Notes: generated by a model from the letters alone, not told the origin. A DNA stretch of 64,000 nt from Candidatus Cryptobacteroides gallistercoris (GCA_017694835.1 JADIMJ010000047.1:1-64000); one strand, 5' to 3'. Shown: positions 1 through 10,069, counted from the stretch's first letter. A program made the numbers and translations.

Positions 1-268
<268 letters not shown>

Positions 269-421
269 GAGCGGAGGTGCGATGGAATGCGGGAGCGTAT
301 CCCGCGGGCCGGGCATCCTCCGCGCAGGACACATAATCCCGGAATGGGAAAAGACGCCGGGAAATAAGGTCAGACATTCGACTGCGGAATTCCGCGGGAT
401 TCTCTCTCATTGTGATATACT

Positions 422-531
422 GCGGCGGCTAGAGCCGCGGGGACCCACCTCTACCCATACCGAACAGAGAAGTTAAGCCCGCGCGCGCCGATGGTACTGC
501 CCCACCAGGTGGGAGAGTAGGTCGCTGCCGC
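422..531 (+). rRNA. rrf: 5S ribosomal RNA
   Basis: 'GGGGACCCACCTCTACCCATACCGAACAGAGAAGTTAAGCCC...GGGAGAGTAGGTCGCTGCCGC' is the conserved 5S core; ends are approximate. Confidence 0.95.
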
Positions 532-555
532 TTTTAAATGGCCAGGAATGGCCGG

Positions 556-595
556 GAGTCCCGGAGATGACGGAAGTCGTCCCCGGGACTCTTTC
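556..595 (+). terminator. Intrinsic terminator of the rRNA operon
   Basis: GAGTCCCGG ... CCGGGACTC stem followed by TTTC, just after the 5S gene. Confidence 0.7.
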
Positions 596-680
596 GTTAA
601 GTGAGAGGCTGAGGCGTGGCATCCTCATCCGCGGAGGCGGTACATTTCCAGTTCCCCAGAGGCGGCACCGTCAGAATGAA

Positions 681-724
681 CCGCGGCCGTTGGAGGACAT
701 TTTATATATCCACCGGCCGCGCCT
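681..724. repeat. REP-like palindromic repeat copy A
   Basis: GCGGCCGTTGG-AGGACATTTTATATAT-CCACCGGCCGCGCC; near-perfect inverted repeat sharing its arms and an AT-rich centre with copies B, C and D. Confidence 0.75.
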
Positions 725-797
725 AAAGAAATGCCTCGCCTCAGCTATTACGGAATGCTCTGCCTCGGCACCAGGAAATGCCCCGCCTCCGCCGGAA

Positions 798-2135
798 CTA
801 TTCCAGACCGAATGCCTTTTTGATGACATCGACGGAATCCAGGAGTTCCCATCCGAAGAACTGGACATTCTCGAGGGTCTTCTTGCCGTGGATGTTCATC
901 TCGACATTGGCGCGGTATGGCTTGCGGCCGACATGGCCGTAGGCTGCGGTAGGCTCGTAGATCGGTTTCTTGAGCTGGAATTTCTCAATGATCTTGGCCG
1001 GGCGAAGGTCAAAGAGCCCGCCGATTTTTTCTGCAATCATTGCATCGGTAAAGCGCTGGCCGTCCTTGCCATGTCCGGCGGTGCCGTATGTGTTGACATA
1101 GATGCTCAGGGGACGGGCGACGCCGATTGCGTATGAGAGCTGCACGAGCATTTCCCTTGCGACTCCGGCGGCGACCATGTTCTTGGCAATGTACCTGGCT
1201 GCGTACGCGGCTGACCTGTCAACCTTGGATGGGTCCTTGCCTGAGAATGCCCCGCCTCCGTGGGCGCCTTTGCCGCCGTATGTGTCCACTATTATCTTCC
1301 TTCCGGTGAGACCGGTGTCTCCATGGGGGCCGCCGATGACAAATTTCCCGGTAGGGTTGACATGGAGGATGTAGTCTCCCTTGAACAGGGCGGCAGTCTC
1401 GGCCGGAAGTTGCTCAATCATCATCGGGAGAAGTATTTCCTGTACATCTTTTTTGATTTTTGCCTGCATGGCGGCATCTACTTTCTTAGCTCCGTATTGT
1501 GCCACGGCTTCGCTGTAAGTCATTTTCCCGAGCTCTTCAGGAACGAATTCGTCGTGCTGGGTAGAAATCACGATAGTATGGATTCTGACGGGGCTGTTGT
1601 CAGTGTCGTCGTATTCTACGGTGAACTGAGACTTGGAGTCCGGCCTGAGGTAAGGCATCAGTTCGGGCGACTTCTTGCGGATTTCGGCAAGAGTCCGCAG
1701 GGCAAGATGCGACAGTGCAAGCGGCAGAGGCATATACTCATCCGTATCGCAGCATGCATAGCCGAACATCATTCCCTGGTCTCCGGCCCCCTGCTCGTCA
1801 GGGTCGGAAACGACCACGCCTCTGTTGATGTCCTGGCTCTGTTCATGCAGGGCAGACAGCACGCCGCATGAGTTTGCGTCAAACATGTAGTCGGCCTTGT
1901 TGTATCCGATGCGGCTGATTGTCTTCCTTGCTGTGGTCTGGATGTCGACATATGCATCCTCGGACCTGACTTCGCCTCCGACGACGACGAGGCCCGTGCT
2001 GCAGAATGTCTCGCAGGCTACCTTTGCCTCAGGGTCCTGCCTGAGGAATTCATCGAGGATGGCATCGGAAATCTGGTCCGCGACCTTGTCCGGATGTCCC
2101 TCTGACACTGATTCTGATGTAAAAAGATACCTCAT
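798..2135 (-). CDS. metK: S-adenosylmethionine synthetase
   Basis: N-term [52 protein letters not shown] and [27 protein letters not shown] motifs. Confidence 0.98.
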   Translation of the reverse strand: MRYLFTSESVSEGHPDKVADQISDAILDEFLRQDPEAKVACETFCSTGLVVVGGEVRSEDAYVDIQTTARKTISRIGYNKADYMFDANSCGVLSALHEQSQDINRGVVVSDPDEQGAGDQGMMFGYACCDTDEYMPLPLALSHLALRTLAEIRKKSPELMPYLRPDSKSQFTVEYDDTDNSPVRIHTIVISTQHDEFVPEELGKMTYSEAVAQYGAKKVDAAMQAKIKKDVQEILLPMMIEQLPAETAALFKGDYILHVNPTGKFVIGGPHGDTGLTGRKIIVDTYGGKGAHGGGAFSGKDPSKVDRSAAYAARYIAKNMVAAGVAREMLVQLSYAIGVARPLSIYVNTYGTAGHGKDGQRFTDAMIAEKIGGLFDLRPAKIIEKFQLKKPIYEPTAAYGHVGRKPYRANVEMNIHGKKTLENVQFFGWELLDSVDVIKKAFGLE

Positions 2136-2195
2136 TTCAATAATGTTTTATTATTCCTTTCTTATTATAATGTCTTGTCTATCCTGAATTTTAAT

Positions 2196-2310
2196 CCTTA
2201 TATATTCCGTTTTCAGTACTTTATTTATTCCGGAATGTCTTATGATGCCTTATATATTCCGGTTCCGATATTTTACTTATTCCCTTATATGGTTGTCCCG
2301 TATATATTCT
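2196..2310. repeat. Array of five imperfect ~25-bp-spaced repeats (CCTTATATATTCCG-like) in the metK leader
   Basis: CCTTATATATTCCG (2196), CTTTATTTATTCCGG (2219), CCTTATATATTCCGG (2248), TTTACTTATTCCC (2272), CCCGTATATATTCT (2297). Confidence 0.7.
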
Positions 2311-2364
2311 AAAAGTCATTATCCATCTGGCTGAATGTGAATGCGGATGAGGAAGCCTGTAAAC

Positions 2365-2389
2365 GAAAAAAGCCCCAGAAACTGGAGCA
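2365..2389 (-). terminator. Intrinsic terminator in the metK leader
   Basis: Minus strand GCTCCAG TTT CTGGGGC TTTTTT CG: a 7-bp stem with one G-U pair and a T6 run, in the transcribed leader 230 nt before metK. Confidence 0.8.
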
Positions 2390-2442
2390 GTGCACAAATC
2401 ATAAATATTGAATGACTGTCAATAATCAAGACCTGAAAGTCA

Positions 2443-2493
2443 ACATTTTAGCATTTTTTTGTGTGGTTGCAAGCAGCCAAATCTCTCCACATT
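2443..2493 (-). ncRNA. Probable SAM-II riboswitch aptamer upstream of metK
   Basis: Minus strand AUGUGGAGAGAUUUGGCUGCUUGCAACCACACAAAAAAAUGCUAAAAUGU: P1 UGUGG/CCACA, GAUUU, UUGCAA, then GCUAAAA; UUUGGC can pair with GCUAAA as the SAM-II pseudoknot. Position (metK leader) agrees. Confidence 0.8.
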
Positions 2494-2507
2494 CCGTATT
2501 TGCGCGG

Positions 2508-2515
2508 CAAATATA
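2508..2515 (-). promoter_or_regulatory. Bacteroidota-type -7 box (TATATTTG) for the metK leader
   Basis: CAAATATA on + strand = TATATTTG (TAnnTTTG) about 15 nt upstream of the aptamer; no clear -33 element. Confidence 0.45.
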
Positions 2516-2609
2516 CGCAAAATATTTTAAGGAAGTATCTTGATTCCACGAAAAGATTTACAAAAGATTTAAAAATCGGTTAAAAATCGCCGAAAATTCA
2601 TCTCTGTGC

Positions 2610-2639
2610 TTGATGCTGTGCTGAAAATCCCTATCTTTG
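2610..2639 (+). promoter_or_regulatory. Bacteroidota-type promoter upstream of the TonB receptor
   Basis: TTG-N19-TATCTTTG, about 50 nt before the ATG at 2687. Confidence 0.65.
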
Positions 2640-2686
2640 CCGCCGGAAAGAGACGACAAAGAACACTTTTTTATATATTTCCACTT

Positions 2687-5600
2687 ATGAAACAAACATT
2701 TAAATGTTTATTGCTTGCTGTTGCAGCAATGTTTGTCGGGGGAGGTATATCATTTGCACAGGTAACGACTTCAAGCCTTAACGGCCGTGTCTCCGATACG
2801 GCTGACCAGGCTGTTGTCGGAGCTGTCGTGATTGCCACACACACCCCATCCGGAACCCAGTACACGGCCGTGGTTAATGATGAAGGCCGTTATTCTATCA
2901 ACGGTATGCGTTCCGGAGGTCCTTATGAGGTAGAATTCGCCTGCCTCGGTTATCAGTCTGTAACCTATACGGATGTTACGCTCAATCTCGCCGAGACCTA
3001 CAGTCTCAATGTCTCAATGAATGAAGACAGCGAAATGTTGAGCGAGGCTCTTGTCATTGCATCGGGAGCTTCCAAGTTCGCAGGTGAAAAGACAGGAGCG
3101 GTAACCAACATTTCGACGTCTCAGATAGAGTCTCTGCCTACTGTGAGCAGAAGCATCACGGACCTCACGAGACTTTCTCCATACGGAGGAAACGGGATGA
3201 GCTTTGCCGGAGGTGACGGCCGTTCATCCAACTTCACTGTCGACGGAGCGAACTTCAACAATAACTTCGGCCTCAACGACGGTCTCCCTGGAGGCGGCAA
3301 TCCTATTTCCCTGGATGCCATCGACGAAGTTCAGGTGGTGATTTCCCCTTATGATGTCCGCCAGACAAACTTCATCGGAGGAGGACTCAATGCTGTCACC
3401 AAGTCAGGTACCAATACCTTCAAGGGATCCGCCTATGTATATCATAACAATGAATTCATGCGCGGAAATACCGTTGACGGTTCAGAACTCGGTGCAAGGG
3501 AAAGAGACCGTTCCACTACATACGGTATGACTCTCGGCGGTCCTATCATCAAGAACAAGCTCTTCTTCTTCGTGAACTTCGAGTATGAGAAGGTGCCTAC
3601 CGTAGTCAACCGCTGGAGACCGTCAGAAGACGGAGTGGCAGACTCTGACCTCTACATCTCCCGCACTACTATTGCCGACATGCAGAAAGTCAAGGACTTC
3701 CTCAGGGACAAATACGGATATGACACCGGTTCATACACAGATTTTCCTGCAAACGAGAGCAACATCAAGGCTCTTGCGCGCGTAGACTGGAACATCAACG
3801 ATGACCACCATCTTTCAGTGCGCTACAACTACACTCTCAACAGAGGATGGAACAATACCAACGGTTCTTCCAGCAACTGCGGCCAGCGTGCCACCCAGAA
3901 CCGTCTGTCACAGTATTCAATGGCGTTCGCAAACTCCATGTATTCCATGGACAACCTTGTGAACTCGTTCTCAGTCGACCTTAACAGCCGTTTCTCTGAC
4001 AATGTGTCCAACCAGTTCCTGGTGACATTCTCACAGCTGGACGATGTCCGCGGGTCAACTTCCGATCCGTTCCCGTTCATTGATATCCTCGACGGGTATT
4101 CTGTCGAGAACGGAGTGCTCACCCAGAGCTTCCTGCCTTATATGTCAGCCGGATACGAGCTCTTCACATGGAACAACGGCGTGCACAACCGTATCCTCAC
4201 AGTCAAGGATGACGTCACTATCTACAAGGGCAACCACGAGATTACCGCCGGTGTAAGCTACGAATGGCAGATGGCCGACAACTCATATATGAGAAACGGT
4301 ACAGGATACTACCGTTACCGCAGCCTTGACGACTTCCTCAGCGGGGCAATCCCTGAGACAGTGGCCATCACCTACGGATATGACGGAGAGAAGAATCCTG
4401 CCGCTCGCGTGCGCTTCAGCCAGATCGGCGTGTATGCCCAGGACGAATGGACCCCTAATGAGAAATTCACCCTGACTGCGGGTCTCCGTCTTGATGCCAT
4501 CGTCTTCAACAACAATGATGTGATGCGCAACAATGCCATCTATGAGCTTGACTACGGCGGAAGGCACATCGACACAGGCGCATGGCCTACTACCAAGATC
4601 CAGTTTTCACCTCGCGTAGGTTTCACCTGGGATATCCTCGGCGACAACAGCCTCAAGCTCCGCGGAGGTACAGGTCTCTTCGCAGGCCGTCTCCCTCTGG
4701 TGTTCTTCACCAACATGCCTACCAACTCAGGTATGGTGCAGAATGTAGTGGCCCTCACCAACACATATGAAGGAGGTGTTCCGGAGACGACTGACCCTCT
4801 TCTCCCGAATTTCGCCGGCGATATGATAACCGATGTGGATGCCCTCATTGCCAAACTCAACTCGCTTGACCCGGACAGGTTCCCTACCAGCATCTCTCCT
4901 GAGGACGGTGTGATTTCAGGAGACGTCAATGCCGTTGACCCTAAGTTCAAGATGCCTCAGGTATGGAAGACATCCCTCGCCCTTGACTATGCATTCCCTA
5001 CACCGTTCCCGATGAGCATCACTGGAGAGTTCATCTACAACAAGACTGTGACAGGAATCACAATGCAGAACTGGAATGTCAAGGACAATGCCGGCTGGAC
5101 TCAGCTCAACGGGGCGGACAACCGCTACATCTATCCGGAAAATTACACTTATACCAATACGGATGCCTTTGTCCTCACCAACACAGGACGCGGCTACGGA
5201 TATACTGCCAACGTGATGTTCAACATCCAGCCTGTCGAGCGCCTCAACATCATGGCATCCTATACCCATACGGTATCCAAGGAGCTTACAGGTCTCCCTG
5301 GCTCAAATGCAGAGTCTGCATTCACCTATACTCCGACTGTGAACGGACCGAACTTCATTCCGCTCCACAACTCGCAGTATGTGACCCCGGACCGTGTGGT
5401 TGCATCCCTCTCATATGAAGACAAGTGCAACAACCGCATAAGCCTCATCTACGAGGCATGGAGAGGCGGATACAATTACACCTACATGTATGCCGATGAC
5501 CTCAACGGCGACAACTACAACTACGATGTAATGTACATCCCTCGCGATGACTCTGAAATCAGATTCGCATCAGACGATGACAGGGTACGCTACTGGCAGT

Positions 5601-5986
5601 TCGCCGAGCAGGACAAATACCTGAGCAAGCACAAGGGCGAGTATGCAGAAGGCTACAGCGTATATTCACCATGGGTTCACAGGCTTGACGTAAGCTTCTC
5701 CCACGACTTCAAGGTGAAGACAGGCAAGTCTACCAACACCCTCCAGCTCAATGTGGACTTCAAGAATGTCCTCAATATCTTCAACAGCAGCTGGGGCGTA
5801 AGCAAGGTTATGAACCCTGCATTCAACGAAGGCCGTATCCTCAGCGTCGAGAGAATCGACCCGGACGGAGTGCCTGTATTCTCTACCATCAATGCCGTAC
5901 AGCCGGGTGTTGACACATGGTATTACAACCATGACCTCGGACAGTGCTGGTATTTCCAGGTGGGCATCAAGTACATGTTCAACTAA
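2687..5986 (+). CDS. Oar-like TonB-dependent receptor with N-terminal carboxypeptidase-regulatory-like domain
   Basis: Signal peptide from MKQTFKCLLLAVAAMF; GRVSDTADQAVVGAVVIATHTPSGTQY..NDEGRYSINGMRSGGPYEV domain; plug TVDGANFNNNFG..GGPIIKNKLFFFVNFEYEK; C-terminal barrel ending in F N. The ORF-track start at 2606 overlaps the promoter. Confidence 0.92.
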   Translation: MKQTFKCLLLAVAAMFVGGGISFAQVTTSSLNGRVSDTADQAVVGAVVIATHTPSGTQYTAVVNDEGRYSINGMRSGGPYEVEFACLGYQSVTYTDVTLNLAETYSLNVSMNEDSEMLSEALVIASGASKFAGEKTGAVTNISTSQIESLPTVSRSITDLTRLSPYGGNGMSFAGGDGRSSNFTVDGANFNNNFGLNDGLPGGGNPISLDAIDEVQVVISPYDVRQTNFIGGGLNAVTKSGTNTFKGSAYVYHNNEFMRGNTVDGSELGARERDRSTTYGMTLGGPIIKNKLFFFVNFEYEKVPTVVNRWRPSEDGVADSDLYISRTTIADMQKVKDFLRDKYGYDTGSYTDFPANESNIKALARVDWNINDDHHLSVRYNYTLNRGWNNTNGSSSNCGQRATQNRLSQYSMAFANSMYSMDNLVNSFSVDLNSRFSDNVSNQFLVTFSQLDDVRGSTSDPFPFIDILDGYSVENGVLTQSFLPYMSAGYELFTWNNGVHNRILTVKDDVTIYKGNHEITAGVSYEWQMADNSYMRNGTGYYRYRSLDDFLSGAIPETVAITYGYDGEKNPAARVRFSQIGVYAQDEWTPNEKFTLTAGLRLDAIVFNNNDVMRNNAIYELDYGGRHIDTGAWPTTKIQFSPRVGFTWDILGDNSLKLRGGTGLFAGRLPLVFFTNMPTNSGMVQNVVALTNTYEGGVPETTDPLLPNFAGDMITDVDALIAKLNSLDPDRFPTSISPEDGVISGDVNAVDPKFKMPQVWKTSLALDYAFPTPFPMSITGEFIYNKTVTGITMQNWNVKDNAGWTQLNGADNRYIYPENYTYTNTDAFVLTNTGRGYGYTANVMFNIQPVERLNIMASYTHTVSKELTGLPGSNAESAFTYTPTVNGPNFIPLHNSQYVTPDRVVASLSYEDKCNNRISLIYEAWRGGYNYTYMYADDLNGDNYNYDVMYIPRDDSEIRFASDDDRVRYWQFAEQDKYLSKHKGEYAEGYSVYSPWVHRLDVSFSHDFKVKTGKSTNTLQLNVDFKNVLNIFNSSWGVSKVMNPAFNEGRILSVERIDPDGVPVFSTINAVQPGVDTWYYNHDLGQCWYFQVGIKYMFN

Positions 5987-6003
5987 TTTGATGATTTGAC
6001 ATT

Positions 6004-7485
6004 ATGAAATTCAGATATTTAATAGCATCACTTCTTGCATTCGCACTTTTGGCTGTCGGATGTACTGAGGAAGAGATGAGCTCCTTGAAGAACATCAAGG
6101 TCAGCAATTCCTATATCGGGCTTCCTACTGAGGGCGGCAGCGAGTCAATCACATTGACAGCCGAGACTGACTGGACCTTCAACCAGGACCTGATGCCTGA
6201 CTGGCTTACGGTCAGCCCTATGAACGGCGGAGCAGGTGAATTCACCGTTTCATTCTCCGCAGACGAGACTTTCTCAAACAGGGAAGTCGAGCTTCAGATT
6301 AATGCGGGAGAGGAGACCCAGTATCTCATCGTTACCCAGCCCGCCGACCTCAGCGAAGTTGAATATTCAACTGTCAAGGAGGTCCTTGACGGAACAGACG
6401 GAACAATCTATTTCGTTGAAGGTACTGTTACAAACATTGAGAATACCGAATACGGCAACTGGTGGCTTCAGGACGAGACAGGTTCCCTCTATATTTATGG
6501 AACCCTCGATGCAAACGGAGCTTCAAAGAACTTCCTCAGCCTCGGAATTGCAGAAGGCGACCGCATCAAGGTCCATGGCCCGCGCACCACTTACGGTACG
6601 ACTGTGGAACTTGTGGATGTGACTGTGGATGAACTCATCAAGTCTCTCATCAAGGTTGAAGAGAACGAGTATGAGCTCGGGAAAGAAGCCGGTGAATTCA
6701 CTATCTCCGCATCAGTAAGCGGTGACGGTGTGAGCGTGTCGGCAGATGCCGAGTGGCTCAGGTTTGTCGGAGTTGCCGGCTCTGGAGAGAACACCACAAT
6801 CACTATCGCTTACGATGAGAATACCGACGCAGCTCCGCGTGAGGCTGTCCTGACTCTCTCTTCGGCTTCAGGGGAAAACACTTCAGAGGTGACAGTTTCA
6901 GTAAGGCAGACCGGAAATATGCCGGAGACCTCCACCATTGCGACAGCCGTCGCAGGTCAGGGCGAATATTTCGCAGTCGAGGGAACGGTTTCTGCACTCT
7001 GTACCCGCGGATTCGTCCTCACCGACGAGACTGCTTCTGTCCTCGTATACTTCGGAAGCAGCTATGACGGAGCCTATTCAATAGGCGACAAGCTCAAGGT
7101 GGTAGGCGAGATGGGCAGCTACAACCATGGTGCCCAGTTCGACTCTCCTGACTATGTGGAAGTAATGGAGGAAGGCGGTGATTTTGAATATCCTGCAGCA
7201 GAGGAACTCACCGGAGCAGAGATGGACGCACTTCTGGGACAGTATCCGAACAACGATGACCTCGTTGAGACCAAATATGTCAAGATTACAGGCCAGATTT
7301 CCATTTCAGGGAACTACTATAATCTGAAAGTCAGCGGAGCGTCTGAGGCTCAGGGTTCTATGTACTATCCGATAAAAGAGCTCGGGCTTGATGACATGAA
7401 CGGCCAGACCAAGACTCTCTACGGATATTTCACATCCATTTCAGGCGGAAGATTCATCAATCTGGTGGTGACATCAGTGGAATAA
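6004..7485 (+). CDS. Lipoprotein with two BACON-type domains and two OB-fold-like domains
   Basis: Lipobox LLAVGC; BACON signature ETDWTFNQDLMPDWLTVSPMNGGAGEFTVSFSADETFSNREVELQI...; alternating segments TIYFVEGTVTNIENTEYGNWWLQDETGSLYIYG and EYFAVEGTVSALCTRGFVLTDETASVLVYFG resemble DUF5689/OB-like domains. Confidence 0.8.
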   Translation: MKFRYLIASLLAFALLAVGCTEEEMSSLKNIKVSNSYIGLPTEGGSESITLTAETDWTFNQDLMPDWLTVSPMNGGAGEFTVSFSADETFSNREVELQINAGEETQYLIVTQPADLSEVEYSTVKEVLDGTDGTIYFVEGTVTNIENTEYGNWWLQDETGSLYIYGTLDANGASKNFLSLGIAEGDRIKVHGPRTTYGTTVELVDVTVDELIKSLIKVEENEYELGKEAGEFTISASVSGDGVSVSADAEWLRFVGVAGSGENTTITIAYDENTDAAPREAVLTLSSASGENTSEVTVSVRQTGNMPETSTIATAVAGQGEYFAVEGTVSALCTRGFVLTDETASVLVYFGSSYDGAYSIGDKLKVVGEMGSYNHGAQFDSPDYVEVMEEGGDFEYPAAEELTGAEMDALLGQYPNNDDLVETKYVKITGQISISGNYYNLKVSGASEAQGSMYYPIKELGLDDMNGQTKTLYGYFTSISGGRFINLVVTSVE

Positions 7486-7544
7486 AGTTTCAGCAGTGAG
7501 CAGACTTCCGCTGAGAAGTCGTTCAAGCTGATATGATATAAAAA

Positions 7545-7582
7545 GGGCGGCACGGAGTGATTTCGCGCCGCCCTTTTTATTT
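7545..7582 (+). terminator. Intrinsic terminator
   Basis: GGGCGGC ... GCCGCCC followed by TTTTTATTTT. Confidence 0.8.
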
Positions 7583-7638
7583 TCCCGTCAGGCGGATAAT
7601 CATTTTTATTATTTTTGCACCGGATTCATAATGTTTAT

Positions 7639-7932
7639 ATGTTTGATGCCGGAAATATTTCTGATGCCGCAGGCAGAGTAAGAAAGATTTACGCAATAGG
7701 CGTGGACCTGAGGCGTGCCGCCCGTTTCGGCGAGGCTATAAATGCTTTTCGTGAGGCGGCCTGTCTGGCGGATGATTTGGCGGCCGATATTGACCATATT
7801 GAAATGGAGTCGGCCGATGAAATCCGGGACATGAAAAATGCCCTGCTGGAAATTCGCAGCAGGGCACTTGCTTCCGTTGAACTGATTCAGGAGATCAACG
7901 GTTTTGTCAATGCTGACCTGATGAATCCGTAG
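7639..7932 (+). CDS. Small alpha-helical protein of unknown function
   Basis: ATG at 7639 follows TATTTTTG (-7-like, 7610-7617), so the TTG start in the ORF track is unlikely; Ala/Glu-rich helical sequence RRAARFGEAINAFREAACLADDL resembles a TPR-like helix pair. Confidence 0.55.
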   Translation: MFDAGNISDAAGRVRKIYAIGVDLRRAARFGEAINAFREAACLADDLAADIDHIEMESADEIRDMKNALLEIRSRALASVELIQEINGFVNADLMNP

Positions 7933-7965
7933 CCGGAATCTCTGTCCGGCGGCGGCATTTCAGGT

Positions 7966-8511
7966 TCAGAAACGGTATCTGGCTGAAACAGTCGGGATGA
8001 ATCCGAACAGACCGTTGTTGTAGAAACCTGTCCCGAATCCGCTCTCGGAGACATGGAATCCTATGTAAGGGCGGATGTCCACTGACAGCTGGAGCGGGAA
8101 CCAGAAGGTATATTCAAGTCCGATTTGTCCGGTCACGGACATCATGAATCCGTAGTCATGGCCTCTCCAGTTTCTGTAGGTGTTGTCTATTCCCGGATTT
8201 CCGGTCTTCCAGTGCACGATGTCCTCAACATATCCGAGCGCAAGTCCGGGACCGGCATACAGCCCCCATGTGCCCCTGTCTGTCCAGGCGGGACGGGCGA
8301 ATACGAAGTTGTACAAGGCTTCTGCCTTGAAGCCCGGGCGGCCGAGGTAGTCAAGTCCCAAGTCAGCCTCGATGAAATTGCTCCCGAGGGTGTGCTGGTA
8401 GCTGGCTTCGAATCCGCTGGCTCCGAGTCTTGCTCCGACTGCCCTTGGCTGGGCGGTGGCTGAAATGACAGCCATGACGGCAATTGCCGCTGACAATATG
8501 ATTCTTTTCAT
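7966..8511 (-). CDS. Small outer-membrane beta-barrel protein (paralogue 1)
   Basis: Signal peptide MKRIILSAAIAVMAVISATAQ; alternating amphipathic strands; C-terminal VSARYRF. Confidence 0.75.
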   Translation of the reverse strand: MKRIILSAAIAVMAVISATAQPRAVGARLGASGFEASYQHTLGSNFIEADLGLDYLGRPGFKAEALYNFVFARPAWTDRGTWGLYAGPGLALGYVEDIVHWKTGNPGIDNTYRNWRGHDYGFMMSVTGQIGLEYTFWFPLQLSVDIRPYIGFHVSESGFGTGFYNNGLFGFIPTVSARYRF

Positions 8512-8580
8512 AGTGATTTCCTTTATTGTGTCAACAGTCGGGGCAGTCTTTCATTCGGATGCGGCTGCCCCGTTTCCCTG

Positions 8581-9045
8581 TCAGAATCTGTAGCGTACGG
8601 AGAGGCAAGGAACAAATCCGTACAGTCCGCCGGTATAGAATCCTGCTCCGTTGTTGAGCCATACGCCGATTTGAGGACGCAGGTCAACCGACAGCTGGAG
8701 CGGGAACCAGAAGGTGTACTCCAGTCCTACCTGTCCTGCGACTGCGATGCTGGCGCCTCCGTTGAATCCGACTCCAACTGATGCTCCCGGACCTGCGTAG
8801 AATCCCCATTCACCCCGTGGTGTCCAGCCCGGCTGGGCAATCATGAAGTTATAGGTGGCAGTTGCGTTTGCATGGTTGAAAGTGAAGAGACCGAGGTTGG
8901 CCTCGACGAAATCCGCTCCGTTCACAGTGTGCTGGTAACTTGCTTCAAGTCCCCATCCCAGACGGCCTCCGATGGCCCTTGGCTGTGCTGCTGCAGCGAA
9001 TGCTGTTCCGAGCATCAGGGCTGCAATGATTAAGATTTTTTTCAT
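8581..9045 (-). CDS. Small outer-membrane beta-barrel protein (paralogue 2)
   Basis: MKKILIIAALMLGTAFAAAAQPRAIGGRLGWGLEASYQHT; shares GLEYTFWFPLQLSVD(L/I)RP..G and VRYRF with the neighbouring gene. Confidence 0.75.
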   Translation of the reverse strand: MKKILIIAALMLGTAFAAAAQPRAIGGRLGWGLEASYQHTVNGADFVEANLGLFTFNHANATATYNFMIAQPGWTPRGEWGFYAGPGASVGVGFNGGASIAVAGQVGLEYTFWFPLQLSVDLRPQIGVWLNNGAGFYTGGLYGFVPCLSVRYRF

Positions 9046-9124
9046 TTTTCTATGGTTTATGATTCTGTTTTGAGTAATGAAAAAGTGCAAACAGAACAAA
9101 GATAGCATTTCGGATTAGGAATTC

Positions 9125-10069
9125 CTAAAAAATCCTGTATGTTTTGATGTCCTGTTCCAAAGTTCTGCTGACCGGAAATTCTGAATTTGAACGGATTGCC
9201 CTGCGTAAGACCCGGACTGCATCGGGACATCCGAGTGCTGCGAGTCTGTGGCAGTTGTCAGCGCACAGGGTTTCCAGAAGCGCATGGAATCCGCGCCCGT
9301 GGTCATGATGCTCCAGATGCGCCAGCTCGTGGAGAAGGACATAGTCGCAGACTGGTTCCGGCAGCCTGACAAGATTGAGGTTAAGATTGATGTTGCCAAG
9401 CCCCGAGCAGCTGCCCCAGTTGGAGGAATTGTGCTTGACCGTGACGGCTTTGTATTCAAAGCCATGGTGTCTTGCCAGAAAAGACAGTTTGACGGGCAGA
9501 AGGGACCTGGCTTCATCGCGCAGTACCTTCGCCAATGCTTTGCCGAGCAATGCTGACAATCCGGGGGTCCCCTCGTCCGGGGTGTTGTCGGGGTAATGTA
9601 TTGTCTTGACGGAAACCGGTCTGTCGGGCGACAGCCAAAGCCTTCCGGAAACTTTGATGTCCTCTTTGATTTCTTCGGTTATGCTGAGGCTGATTTTATG
9701 TTGTCCCCCGGTATTCCTGTCTGCCCCGGCCCCGGGCTGCTTCTCCGCTTCATGTTTCCTGTCCCGTTCCCGGATAAAGCGGATTTCCGACAGCAGAGTC
9801 CGGACTGTGCTTCCGTCATGAAGGATGCCCACGGCTTTCCCGCTTTCAACCGCAGCCCTTGATTTCTCTTTCTGTCTCTCCGCTGCGGCAATTGCCCAGT
9901 CCCGTTTCTGCATGAAGAATCTCATGCCGTCCGCAAAAGTCATCATCCACGGTATGCTCACGCATGTCCCGCGTACGGGGTGTATCCGCATGCTGAACCT
10001 CCGGCTTCCCTGACTTTTCCTGAATGTCACTTCCCCAAGGACCGGGTCCGAATATTTCCTTTCTGTCAT
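9125..10069 (-). CDS. YgjP-like (DUF45/M48-type) metallopeptidase
   Basis: HELAHLEHHDHGRGFHALLE zinc motif; NSSNWGSCSGLGNINLNLNLVRLPEPVCDYVLLHE. Start at MTERKYSDPVLG. Confidence 0.85.
   Translation of the reverse strand: MTERKYSDPVLGEVTFRKSQGSRRFSMRIHPVRGTCVSIPWMMTFADGMRFFMQKRDWAIAAAERQKEKSRAAVESGKAVGILHDGSTVRTLLSEIRFIRERDRKHEAEKQPGAGADRNTGGQHKISLSITEEIKEDIKVSGRLWLSPDRPVSVKTIHYPDNTPDEGTPGLSALLGKALAKVLRDEARSLLPVKLSFLARHHGFEYKAVTVKHNSSNWGSCSGLGNINLNLNLVRLPEPVCDYVLLHELAHLEHHDHGRGFHALLETLCADNCHRLAALGCPDAVRVLRRAIRSNSEFPVSRTLEQDIKTYRIF

Noticed and set aside
567-1136. 189-aa + strand ORF after the 5S gene
   Set aside because: Runs through the rRNA terminator region, palindrome A and the 3' end of metK antisense; not coding.
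9115-9516. 133-aa minus ORF inside the YgjP-like gene
   Set aside because: Out-of-frame overlap with a gene that has an intact zinc motif; looked like a possible frameshift but the main frame is complete.
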